This document shows, piece by piece, positions 6,711 to 13,916 of a stretch of DNA of 35,027 nucleotides. The stretch is from CAZKCI01 sp964551475 (lineage in GTDB: Bacteria > Auribacterota > Erginobacteria > Erginobacterales > CAZKCI01). The notes under the pieces were generated by a model. The model was not told where the DNA came from, ran no database searches, and worked only from the letters and a program-made list of their open reading frames with translations. A program made the translations under genes and the position numbers. Location: positions 1 through 35,027 of the forward strand of contig CAZKCI010000049.1 in the NCBI GenBank assembly GCA_964551475.1, given 5' to 3'. Within the stretch, counting starts at the first letter, position 1, and each line of letters begins with the position of its first letter.

Positions 6711-8443
6711 GTCACCGGAATATCGCCCGCCGCCCCGAAGTATGCACGCGTCAGGTCACGGACCGACCACATACCGGACGAATCGCGGAAGATGGCGGCG
6801 TCATCGGCGCCGTTGCCGTCGTAGTCTCCCGGGAGAGCCCAGTCGTTCGAGGACCCCAGGTAGATCCGGGTAACATTACGGATGGACCACATGGACGAGG
6901 CGGGACGGAATACGCCCGCCGCCCATCTCCCCGCTCCGTTGTAGTCTCCCGGGACAAGGCCGTCGGTCGAAGAACCGAAATAGAAGCGGGTGACGTTCCG
7001 CACCGACCACATCCCGGAAGATCCCCGGAAGACGGCGATGTCCTTGATTGCGTCATTGTCGTAATAACCGGGGATGGCGGTGTCGTCCGCGGCGCCGAGA
7101 TAGATCCTGGTGACATCACGAATGGACCACACGGACGAGGAGGGGCGGAATATCCCCGCTTCCGCCTCTCCGTCACCGTCGTAGTCCCCCGGCACGGGGC
7201 GGTCGCCGGCTGATCCCAGATAGAAGCGGGAAAGGCCCCGCACCGTCCAGAGACCGGAGTAAGCCCGGAAAATCGCGATGTCGCTCGTCCCGTCGCCGTC
7301 GTAGTCGGCGGAGACCAGCCCGTCGGTGGTGGAGCCGAGATACAACCGGGTCAGGTTCCGGATTGACCACATGCCGGAAGCCGCCCGGAAGACCGCGGGC
7401 TCGCAGGTCCCATCGCCATTGTAATCGCCGGAATCGACGGCGGGGAGCTTCCAGCCGCCGAGCTGGGGGCGGTAGTTGAGAAGGCTGCAGACGACGCGAT
7501 TCGACTGCTCCGGCGTGAACTCGTGCATGCAGGTGTCGTCGGTGTAATCCATGTAGTTATGGATGGGGTCGGCGGTGCCGCAGCTGAAGGTCTCCTCGCA
7601 GCCATAGTGCTCCGCCGCTTCGGGAGGTGTGTCCACGATCAGGTCGCCCGCCAGGTAACCGTTGACGCAGCCGCCCTCGAAGGTGTGGTAGAGGCCGAGG
7701 TAGTGGCCGGTCTCGTGGACCAGCGTGCGCCCCTGGTCGTAGGGCGTGTAGCCGTTGTCCCTCCCCCCGACCGACTCGTAGAGGAGGACGACCCCGTCAT
7801 AGACGCTGCCTGCCTCGTCCTGCGGAAGATAGGAGTAGCCCAGGTAGCCCATCGCGGAGGTCGAGTAGACGTTGAAGTAGCGGTCCTGATCCCGGCCCAG
7901 GGCCGTCTTGTATGCGCTTTCCGCCGCGTCGCCGTCGGCGAACCAGGTGTCGTTGACGGTCCGGGTGATGGCGACGAGCTCGAACTGGACCATGGAGTCG
8001 AACCCCTGCTCGCCGAGCGTTCCGGCCAGCGCCCGATAATCCTCGTTCAGAGCGGCCATCTGGTCGTAGATCTTCTGGTCGGAGATGTTGCCGGTGCCGT
8101 CGGCCATGGAGATGACGTGGAAGACGGTGGGGATGGTGATAACCCGGGCGGGATGGTATTCGTCCCGGATGACGGTCTGGGTGAGCGAGCAGTCGGAGGT
8201 CTCGGCGGAAAAAAGGCTGTCCCGATTCCGCACCTTGACCAGGCATCGCTTCCCCGTGGCCCGGAAGTAATCCGAGTTGACGTATTCGGAAAGATCCCGG
8301 AACTCCTCGACGCCCGCCCGGACCGTCCCGTCCGAGCGGATCTCGAAATCCCCTTCCCCGGTTTTGCCATCCGCCGGGGACGGCGGACCGAAGATCAGGC
8401 CGCAGGCCATAAGCGCCAGTATCACCGACAGCGTCTTTTTCAT
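6704..8443 (-). CDS. Secreted M43 (pappalysin/cytophagalysin-type) metalloprotease with six C-terminal repeats
   Basis: A predicted 579-residue exported zinc protease. The start is taken at ATG 8443 because AGGAGG lies 6 nt upstream and MKKTLSVILALMACGLIFG is a clear signal peptide. Catalytic domain about 80-330: HETGHYLGLYH (243-253) is the HExxHxxGxxH zinc motif, and NYMDYTDDTCMHEFTPEQ (297-314) supplies the Met-turn. Both are typical of family M43. Residues about 338-579 are six tandem repeats of about 40 residues, each with a D-Y-D-G-D-G-like calcium-loop start, an (I/V)FR box, a W-(S/T)-(I/V)-R box and a YFGS/YLGS box. Relatives of the repeat form beta-propeller or FG-GAP-like structures and may bind glycans or the cell surface. 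The protease class is firm. The target is unknown. Confidence 0.9.
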   Translation of the reverse strand: MKKTLSVILALMACGLIFGPPSPADGKTGEGDFEIRSDGTVRAGVEEFRDLSEYVNSDYFRATGKRCLVKVRNRDSLFSAETSDCSLTQTVIRDEYHPARVITIPTVFHVISMADGTGNISDQKIYDQMAALNEDYRALAGTLGEQGFDSMVQFELVAITRTVNDTWFADGDAAESAYKTALGRDQDRYFNVYSTSAMGYLGYSYLPQDEAGSVYDGVVLLYESVGGRDNGYTPYDQGRTLVHETGHYLGLYHTFEGGCVNGYLAGDLIVDTPPEAAEHYGCEETFSCGTADPIHNYMDYTDDTCMHEFTPEQSNRVVCSLLNYRPQLGGWKLPAVDSGDYNGDGTCEPAVFRAASGMWSIRNLTRLYLGSTTDGLVSADYDGDGTSDIAIFRAYSGLWTVRGLSRFYLGSAGDRPVPGDYDGDGEAEAGIFRPSSSVWSIRDVTRIYLGAADDTAIPGYYDNDAIKDIAVFRGSSGMWSVRNVTRFYFGSSTDGLVPGDYNGAGRWAAGVFRPASSMWSIRNVTRIYLGSSNDWALPGDYDGNGADDAAIFRDSSGMWSVRDLTRAYFGAAGDIPVTR

Positions 8444-8483
8444 GGTCATCCTCCTGTTGGTTTCCGGAAAGAGAAGACCCGGC

Positions 8484-8499
8484 CGGATAGCGCTATCCG
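8484..8499. promoter_or_regulatory. 16-bp perfect palindrome upstream of the metalloprotease gene
   Basis: CGGATAGCGCTATCCG reads the same on both strands and lies about 40 nt before the chosen start of the leftward protease gene. It could be an operator in the 5' leader. It also contains the GGATAG word found in the heptamer repeats, so it may instead be a fragment of that repeat family. Confidence 0.35.
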
Positions 8500-8655
8500 T
8501 GCTGGGATCACAACGCCACAACCCATTCTCGCCAGGTTTTCATACGGCGACTCTTCGGAATTGTTATTCGCCGCCAGCCGGGGACAGTCAATGTGAATCG
8601 AAGAGCGGATCGCCTTCCGGAAAACCACTCCGGTGTCAGCACGAGACCGGGAAGG

Positions 8656-8853
8656 TCACCAACCCCGCGTTTTCAATTCCTCCCAGATTTCCCGAGTGGC
8701 GGGGGGCGTCGCCGACCGGAGAAGGATATTGAGGTCCGCCAGGTGAGCCAGCTTACGCTCGGCCGGCAAAGCCATGAACCGGGCCAGGTATTCGCGCCGA
8801 TACCGGTCAGCGTCCGCCGCTTTTTTGACCGTTCTTGATTTTTTTAATTTCAA
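8656..8853 (-). CDS. Small hypothetical protein paired with a nucleotidyltransferase
   Basis: A 65-residue basic, probably helical protein starting with LKKSRTVKKA and ending IWEELKTRGW. I choose the TTG at 8853 because GAGG lies 6 nt before it. The longer frame from ATG 8898 would add 15 residues with no obvious function and a longer overlap. The gene overlaps the 3' end of the nucleotidyltransferase gene by about 47 nt, so the two are probably translated together. I do not recognise a family. Its size and tight coupling suggest an accessory or antidote partner, but this is inference only. Confidence 0.55.
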   Translation of the reverse strand: MKLKKSRTVKKAADADRYRREYLARFMALPAERKLAHLADLNILLRSATPPATREIWEELKTRGW

Positions 8854-9334
8854 GCAGAGCCTCGATATCGATGCGGTCACGCTCGCGGCCGGCCGCACGT
8901 TTGAGCAGGATGAGGTCGTCGATGGAAATCAGGGGCAACGCCATCCCCGCCGCCAAAACGGTTTCCCGGTTCTCCCACGCCCGGTCAAAATCGACGCAGA
9001 CGTCGACCAGGACATCCACCTGTTCGATCGATTGTTTCGGGTTAAAGAAGGAGAGCACCTTCATGCCCTTTTTTTTGCGCCAGGCTTGGATAGCTCCGGG
9101 AGCAGCGATCTGCTCGAAAGCCACCGGTATCTTGGGACGGAACCCCAGGGATTTTATCGCCTGCAGGAACCGGGAGAGGTTATCCGGATCAAAAGCCACC
9201 AGGAGATCGAGATCCCCGGTAGCCCGGAAAAATCCGTGGAGGTTGACCGCGATCCCCCCGCCGATCAGATATCTGACCTTGCCCTCGGACAGATTGCGAA
9301 AGACCCGCTCGTAAAGCATGGGCACGGCACTCAC
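8807..9334 (-). CDS. Nucleotidyltransferase-fold protein
   Basis: A 175-residue protein with a minimal nucleotidyltransferase core: YLIGGGIAVNLHG (22-34) followed by TGDLDLLV, where D41 and D43 are the metal-binding pair. A C-terminal SIDDLILLKRAAGRERDRIDIEALL corresponds to the K-x-x-x-x-R-x-x-D element of the same family. The GTG at 9334 overlaps the stop of the upstream glycosyltransferase gene (GTGA), which suggests coupling. ATG 9319 (MLYERVF) is an alternative start that matches relatives well. Such proteins are often one half of toxin-antitoxin-like pairs. The 65-residue gene immediately downstream could be the partner. The substrate is unknown. Confidence 0.72.
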   Translation of the reverse strand: MSAVPMLYERVFRNLSEGKVRYLIGGGIAVNLHGFFRATGDLDLLVAFDPDNLSRFLQAIKSLGFRPKIPVAFEQIAAPGAIQAWRKKKGMKVLSFFNPKQSIEQVDVLVDVCVDFDRAWENRETVLAAGMALPLISIDDLILLKRAAGRERDRIDIEALLEIKKIKNGQKSGGR

Positions 9335-10011
9335 TCCGTGAAGCGGTACTTGATCAGGATGGCGAGGGCGGAGAAGGCGTCAGCGGCCCCGATCTTCTTC
9401 CCCTCCTCGTAGGTCCGCCCGAAGTAGGAGATGGGGACCTCGTAGATCCTTAGCTTCCGCTTGGCCACCTTGGCCGTGATCTCCGGCTCAAAGCCGAAGC
9501 GGTCGGAGCGGAGCGGAATATCCCGCAGGGCCGTGCGGCGGAAGACCTTGTAGCAGGTCTCCATGTCGTTCAGGTTGACGTTGTAGAGGACGTTGGTGAC
9601 CAGAGTGAGGAGCTTGTTCGCGACGTAGTGCCAGAAGTAGAGGACGCGGTGGGGGCCGCCCAGGAAGCGCGCGCCGTAGACCACGTCGGCGACGTCGTCG
9701 GCGATCGGCTGGATCAGGCGGGGGTACTCGTTGGGGTCGTACTCCAGGTCGGCGTCCTGGACGAGAACGATGTCACCCCGGGCGTGCTGGAAGCCGGTCC
9801 GGAGGGCCGCCCCCTTCCCCTGATTCCGCTCGTGGAGGACGACCTTCACCTCGGGGTAGGAGAGCTTTTTCAGGATCTCCCGCGTGCCGTCGGTCGAACC
9901 GTCGTCGACCAGTATGATCTCCTTGTCGATGGGCTGGGAACGAACCTTCTCGAGCAGGGGGAGAACCGTGTTCTTCTCGTTGTAAACGGGTATGACCACG
10001 GACAGCTTCAT
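9331..10011 (-). CDS. GT2 glycosyltransferase, polyprenyl-phosphate mannosyltransferase-like
   Basis: A 226-residue family 2 glycosyltransferase resembling bacterial DPM1-like enzymes, which move a sugar from a nucleotide donor to a polyprenyl-phosphate carrier on the cytoplasmic side. Seen: MKLSVVIPVYNEKNT at the N-terminus, EIILVDDGSTDGT (nucleotide binding) and VLVQDADLEYDP with the D-x-D metal motif. R-x-x-x-G-x-x-G(K)-G is represented by RNQGKGAALRTG. There is no C-terminal membrane domain, unlike the GT2 protein encoded at 12819-13778. It lies downstream of the flippase gene in a leftward glycan cluster. The sugar and acceptor are unknown. Confidence 0.85.
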   Translation of the reverse strand: MKLSVVIPVYNEKNTVLPLLEKVRSQPIDKEIILVDDGSTDGTREILKKLSYPEVKVVLHERNQGKGAALRTGFQHARGDIVLVQDADLEYDPNEYPRLIQPIADDVADVVYGARFLGGPHRVLYFWHYVANKLLTLVTNVLYNVNLNDMETCYKVFRRTALRDIPLRSDRFGFEPEITAKVAKRKLRIYEVPISYFGRTYEEGKKIGAADAFSALAILIKYRFTE

Positions 10012-10035
10012 GCGTTTCCTTTTCCTGGTCGGCGA

Positions 10036-11472
10036 TTAACCGCGGAGAAGCGACAGTACCATCTTTCGGTCGTCACCGTCAATCTCGCGCAGGAGGACCA
10101 GGAGGAGGAGATAGAGGATGAAAAGACCGGCGGCCGCCGGAAGGACGATCCAGCCGGAGGGAGAAAGGAGGCGGCCGGCCGCATAGAGGAGAGCGGAGGC
10201 GAGAACGATCCGGAGAACGGAGAGGGGACGGAGCAAGGCGCCGAAACGGGCCTGGACGACAAGCGCCGCCGCGGCCATCCCGATCGCGCCGGCGAGCGTG
10301 GTCGCCCCCGCCGCTCCCATGATTCCGTGGCCCGGGACGAGAAAATAGTTGGCGACGGCGGAGAGGGCGGCCGTCGCCGCCACCAGGGAAAAGGAGATCC
10401 AGGGGTAACCGCCGGCGGTGATGATGGTGGAGAGGACGATCAGGAAAGAGAGGAAGATCTGGCCGAAGATGAGAAGGCTCAGCGCATGCGCGCCCCCGAC
10501 AAAATTTTCTCCGTAGACCAGGCGGATCAAACCCGGAGCGAGGGCCGAGATCAAACAGGCGAGCGGGAGAGAGAGGAAAAGTCCCGCCCGGAGGGCCTTC
10601 CCGATCGTCCGGGCGGCTTCCGCGCTCTTGCCCGCGGCGGTGACCTCCGAGATATTGGGGAAGAGTGTGAGGGAGAGGGCGTAGAGAAGCAGATAGGGGA
10701 TCTTGGCGAACTGCTGGGCGCAGCCGTAGTAGCTCGACGCCGCGGCGAGGCGCTCGGCGGGGAGGAGGGCTTGAAGAAAGTAGAGGTCGAGCGACTGGAG
10801 AAGGGAGTTCCCGAAGGAGAGGAGAACGACGGGGAAGGCGAAGGCGACGATCTTCAGCACGGGGAAGGGAAGGGCCGATGACGATCCCCGATCCGGGAGG
10901 CTCAGGCGGGCCATGACGATCGCCCCGACGATGGCGACGAGATAGCCGACGACCGCTCCCGCCAACCGGTCGCGGAAGAGGAAGATCAGGGCGAAGAAGC
11001 CGGCCGCCTTGAGGAGCGAATAGACGTTCTCGACCAGGGCTTCCCGGCCGAAGAGCTTCAAGCCGTTGAGCGATCCCCGGTAGACCGAGTAGAGGCCGAA
11101 GGCCGGGAAGAAGAGTCCGGTCAGGCGGATGTAGCCCGTGAGCTCCGGTCTCTGCCAGAGACGGGAGAGGGCGGGGGCGAGAAGGGCGACGAGACCGCAG
11201 AGGGCCCAGCCGAGCGTAAACTGGAGCTTCAGGGCCCCCCGCTCCACCGACCGGAGGCGGGAGGGATCCTCGGAGACGTACTTGGAGACCGCCCGGTTGA
11301 CACCGGTGGCGAGAAAGATACGGTAATGGGTGAGGAGCGAGAGGAGGAGGACGAAGATCCCGTACTGGGACTCGCCCAGGATCCGCCCCGCCCCGACGTG
11401 GATCGCCCAGCCGGAGAGGACGAAGATCCCTTCGGCGACCATCAGGTGGAATGTCCCGCGGCCCATTCTCAT
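10036..11472 (-). CDS. Wzx-like oligosaccharide flippase (MOP/MATE superfamily)
   Basis: A 478-residue polytopic membrane protein with about 12-14 hydrophobic segments. It begins with the pattern of polysaccharide flippases: an N-terminal helix followed by GRILGESQYGIFVLLLSLL. Such proteins move lipid-linked oligosaccharides across the inner membrane. The surrounding glycosyltransferase genes support that role and point to a surface polysaccharide or glycoprotein glycan. The start is MRMG at 11472, with AGGA about 9 nt upstream inside a small hairpin. No polymerase (Wzy) or ligase gene is visible in the window. Confidence 0.85.
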   Translation of the reverse strand: MRMGRGTFHLMVAEGIFVLSGWAIHVGAGRILGESQYGIFVLLLSLLTHYRIFLATGVNRAVSKYVSEDPSRLRSVERGALKLQFTLGWALCGLVALLAPALSRLWQRPELTGYIRLTGLFFPAFGLYSVYRGSLNGLKLFGREALVENVYSLLKAAGFFALIFLFRDRLAGAVVGYLVAIVGAIVMARLSLPDRGSSSALPFPVLKIVAFAFPVVLLSFGNSLLQSLDLYFLQALLPAERLAAASSYYGCAQQFAKIPYLLLYALSLTLFPNISEVTAAGKSAEAARTIGKALRAGLFLSLPLACLISALAPGLIRLVYGENFVGGAHALSLLIFGQIFLSFLIVLSTIITAGGYPWISFSLVAATAALSAVANYFLVPGHGIMGAAGATTLAGAIGMAAAALVVQARFGALLRPLSVLRIVLASALLYAAGRLLSPSGWIVLPAAAGLFILYLLLLVLLREIDGDDRKMVLSLLRG

Positions 11473-11495
11473 AAAATTTTCCTGCGGAAATTTTT
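11473..11495 (-). promoter_or_regulatory. Small hairpin overlapping the flippase ribosome-binding site
   Basis: On the minus strand AAAAATTTCC-GCA-GGAAAATTTT pairs with one mismatch. The AGGA likely to serve as ribosome-binding site for the flippase gene lies in the second arm, directly before ATG 11472. Pairing would hide the site, so translation could depend on structure. This is suggestive only. Confidence 0.35.
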
Positions 11496-11571
11496 ATTCG
11501 ACCGAGGGAGGGGGAATTTTCCCCTCCCCGAAGAAATTTCAGCGGTTCCGCGGTTTATAATCCGTGCAATC

Positions 11572-11591
11572 CCTGCCTGCCGGCAGGCAGG
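11572..11591. repeat. 20-bp perfect palindrome, copy 1
   Basis: CCTGCCTGCCGGCAGGCAGG is a perfect palindrome lying between the flippase and GT4 genes. An identical 20-bp copy lies at 32456-32475, 21 kb away. Both sit inside spacers with further self-complementary words (here CCGCGG flanks at both sides), so it appears to be a dispersed intergenic palindrome. Confidence 0.8.
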
Positions 11592-11605
11592 CGCGAAATC
11601 CGCGG

Positions 11606-12700
11606 CTATCGGTTACCGACCGGGCGGATCAGGGATTGGATCAGGTCGCGGTATTTCGCGGCCACGGCGCCGATGTCGAACTCGTCCGCGGAGGCCTTCG
11701 CCCCCCGGGAAAGACTCTCCCGCAGTCTCTGGTCGCGGCAAACCTCCCCCAGCCGCGCCTTCAGATCTTTCTCATCCCGGCAGACAAAACCATTCAGCCC
11801 CTGCCGGACGAGCGGCGCCACGGCGGGGTTCACCATGGTGAGGAGCGGCACGCCCGCGGCCAGCGCCTCCAGCGCCACCCGCGAGTAGCCGAGGACGGAG
11901 ACGGCGGAGCGGTAGGGGAGGACGATCGCGTCGCAGGAGCGGATCCAGGAATCGATCTCGAGGAGATAGCCCTGGATGGTGATGTTCTCCCATCCCGAGG
12001 CCTCCGCCCGCAGGGAGTTCTCCATCTCGCCCTCGCCCTGGATGAGGAGCTCGGCGTTCGGGGGGTTCAGATCCTGGAAGACCCGGAGAAGGATGTCCGG
12101 CCCCTTGTGGGGCTGGAAATGGCCGAAGTATCCGACGCGGACCTCCTTCTTCTTCGGCGCGGGAGTCGCCCCGATGATCGGGATACGGTTGAGCCCGGGG
12201 GGGATGCACAAGGTTTTATCTCCGAAAATTTTTCCCAGTTCTTCCGTGATCGTTGCGGTAGTGCCAATAACGCGGGCGGGAGGCGGCGTGAGACCGCGGA
12301 GCAGTTGGGAAAATTTTGCGGACATGGTGGTGTACTGGGTGAGGATCACCGGACCCCGGAAGCGCCCCAGGCCCGCACGGAAGATCTCCCAGTAGGGGAG
12401 AAGGAGCCAGGGCTGCCAGAAGCCGGAGCCGAAGATGACCGCGTCCGGACGGAAGGCCCGGGCCGACGTACCGGCGAGATAGGCGAAGGGTTTCCCCAGG
12501 CGGACGATCTCGTAACCCCGGTGGACCTCCCGCGCCGCGGCCTCGGTGGCGTAGCGGTAGGTGAAGACGGAGACGGTAAAATCCTTCGCCAGCGCCTCGA
12601 TGAGCTCGTAGGCGAAGCGGAGGATCCCGGAGATCCGCGGCATCGGGTGATAATACTTCACCACGTAAGCGAGGCGGGGGCGGGAGGGGGCGGCGGTCAC
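11606..12700 (-). CDS. GT4-type glycosyltransferase
   Basis: A 364-residue glycosyltransferase of the GT-B fold. Seen: an N-terminal acceptor domain with YHPMPRISGILRFAYELIEAL, which carries the Gly-rich loop after the first strand. The C-terminal donor domain has VRVGYFGHFQPHKGPDILLRVF, PNAELLIQGEGE, and the E-x7-E-like element YSRVALEALAAGVPLL that binds the nucleotide sugar. The start is GTG 12700, and no better codon is near. It belongs to the same leftward cluster as the flippase and the two GT2 genes. It should add a sugar to a lipid-linked glycan in the cytoplasm. The specific sugar is unknown. Confidence 0.87.
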   Translation of the reverse strand: MTAAPSRPRLAYVVKYYHPMPRISGILRFAYELIEALAKDFTVSVFTYRYATEAAAREVHRGYEIVRLGKPFAYLAGTSARAFRPDAVIFGSGFWQPWLLLPYWEIFRAGLGRFRGPVILTQYTTMSAKFSQLLRGLTPPPARVIGTTATITEELGKIFGDKTLCIPPGLNRIPIIGATPAPKKKEVRVGYFGHFQPHKGPDILLRVFQDLNPPNAELLIQGEGEMENSLRAEASGWENITIQGYLLEIDSWIRSCDAIVLPYRSAVSVLGYSRVALEALAAGVPLLTMVNPAVAPLVRQGLNGFVCRDEKDLKARLGEVCRDQRLRESLSRGAKASADEFDIGAVAAKYRDLIQSLIRPVGNR

Positions 12701-12741
12701 GGTTGCTCGGGGTCTCGGGATTGGTTGGCGAAGAGAAAGCA

Positions 12742-12825
12742 GGAGTAATGGAGTATCGGAGTAATGGAGTAATGCCGGCTCGGCGGTTTTTCCAGTACTC
12801 CACTGCTCCCATACTCCATTACTCC
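12742..12825. repeat. Octamer-repeat hairpin, GGAGTAAT type, copy 1
   Basis: Four octamers GGAGTAAT, GGAGTATC, GGAGTAAT, GGAGTAAT (12742-12773) are followed by a 20-nt loop. Four complementary octamers AGTACTCC, ACTGCTCC, CATACTCC, ATTACTCC come next (12794-12825). The arms can pair over most of 32 bp. The TAA stop codon of the downstream-strand GT2 gene (12819-12821) lies inside the last octamer. Two larger relatives are at 29175-29311 and 31199-31321. Confidence 0.85.
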
Positions 12826-13778
12826 TTATGTTTTCCCGTCTCCCCCATTTCCAGCTTCTTCACCCGGGAGAGCGTGTTCTCGCCGATCTTGCGGACGGCG
12901 GCGATGGTGTCGGCGAGAAGACCGATGACCAGGATCTGAAAGCCCACGATCAGGAAGACCGCGGCGAAGATCAGGGACTGGATGTGGCCTTTCCCGGCGC
13001 CGCCGAGGACATAGTAGAGAAAGCGCCCCGACAGAAGGGAACCAAGGAGGATGAGGAATCCCCCGATCAGGCTGAAGACCTTGAGCGGCTCGTACATCGT
13101 GTAGATGCGGATCAGCGTGGCCAGCGACTGCTTGACGTAGGACCAGGTCCCGGTGAAGAGGCGGGAGGGGCGGGTCTGAGGATTGGTCCGGATGGGGACG
13201 TGCCTGACCGCAAGGGACCCCTTCCCCGCCTGGATCAGCGTCTCCAGCGTGTAGGAGAAGTTGGAGACGACGTTCAGGCTGAAGGCCGCCTCCCGGTCGT
13301 AGGCGCGAAAGCCGCTGGCGGCGTCGGGGACGGTGGTCTGGGAGAGCTTGCGGACCGCCCAGGAGCCGAGCTTCTGGAGCGCCTTCTTCAGGGGCGAGAA
13401 GTGGGCGATCTTCTCCACATCGCGGTTCCCCACCACGATGTCGGCCTCGTCCCGGACGATCGGCCCGATCAGCTTGGCGATGTCCGCGCCGCAGTACTGG
13501 TTGTCGGCGTCGGTGTTGACGATGACGTCCGCCCCCAGGCGGAGCGACTCGTCGATCCCGGCCATAAAGGCGCGGGCGAGACCCTTGCGCTCGGTGAAGG
13601 AGATGACGTGGTCGGCCCCCGCCTGCTTCGCCGCCTCGATCGTCCGGTCGGTCGATCCGTCGTCGACGATCAGGACCTCCACCCGGTCGATCCCCGGGAT
13701 CTTCCGGGGGATGTCCCGGATGGTCTCGGAAATCGTCTTTTCCTCGTTCAGGCAGGGAATCTGTACGATGAGCTTCAT
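12819..13778 (-). CDS. GT2 glycosyltransferase with C-terminal membrane helices (ArnC/GtrB-like)
   Basis: The start is ATG 13778 (MKLIVQIPCLNEEKT) because GGAG lies about 8 nt upstream. The frame extends further but without coding character. The protein is 319 residues. Seen: IPCLNEEKTI, EVLIVDDGSTDRTIE, the metal motif VNTDADNQY, and a C-terminal region with two strongly hydrophobic segments (VFSLIGGFLILLGSLLSG and SLIFAAVFLIVGFQILVIGLL). This is the layout of polyprenyl-phosphate glycosyltransferases such as ArnC and GtrB, which load a sugar onto a lipid carrier. It is the first gene of the leftward glycan cluster. Confidence 0.88.
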   Translation of the reverse strand: MKLIVQIPCLNEEKTISETIRDIPRKIPGIDRVEVLIVDDGSTDRTIEAAKQAGADHVISFTERKGLARAFMAGIDESLRLGADVIVNTDADNQYCGADIAKLIGPIVRDEADIVVGNRDVEKIAHFSPLKKALQKLGSWAVRKLSQTTVPDAASGFRAYDREAAFSLNVVSNFSYTLETLIQAGKGSLAVRHVPIRTNPQTRPSRLFTGTWSYVKQSLATLIRIYTMYEPLKVFSLIGGFLILLGSLLSGRFLYYVLGGAGKGHIQSLIFAAVFLIVGFQILVIGLLADTIAAVRKIGENTLSRVKKLEMGETGKHKE

Positions 13779-13853
13779 GCCGTTTCTCCGGATGGTTATG
13801 CTAGGCCAGGATCGGACCCCTGTCAACGGGGGATGTGCGGGATCGAGGACGGT

Positions 13854-13890
13854 CTCGTAGCCGCGGACCATAAAGGTCCGCGCCTACGAG
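13854..13890. repeat. GTAG...CTAC palindromic element
   Basis: CTCGTAGCCGCGGACC (13854-13869), loop ATAAA, then GGTCCGCGCCTACGAG (13875-13890). The 16-nt arms pair with a single mismatch. It belongs to the family whose ends read CGTAG/CTACG and whose inner stem varies (see 26111-26165). It sits between two divergent genes, 27 nt before the GTG of the fusion gene, so it may affect translation or transcription start of that gene. Confidence 0.8.
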
Positions 13891-13916
13891 CGTCGTGGTT
13901 TGGTATACTATCCCCG

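Noticed and set aside
9628..10881. 417-residue plus-strand frame rich in Glu, Gly and Arg
   Set aside because: It is the complement of the GT2 and flippase genes. It has no recognisable motif and an artefactual composition produced by GC-rich antisense codons.
12742..12825. CRISPR-like array at the octamer repeats
   Set aside because: Units are 8 nt without unique spacers, and the two halves are inverted. No cas gene is near.
12828..13916. Long open frame on the plus strand upstream of the GNAT/HDAC fusion, in the same frame
   Set aside because: It is antisense to the GT2 gene, with shadow-type Gly/Asp/Arg composition. The conserved GNAT-like sequence starts only at GTG 13917.
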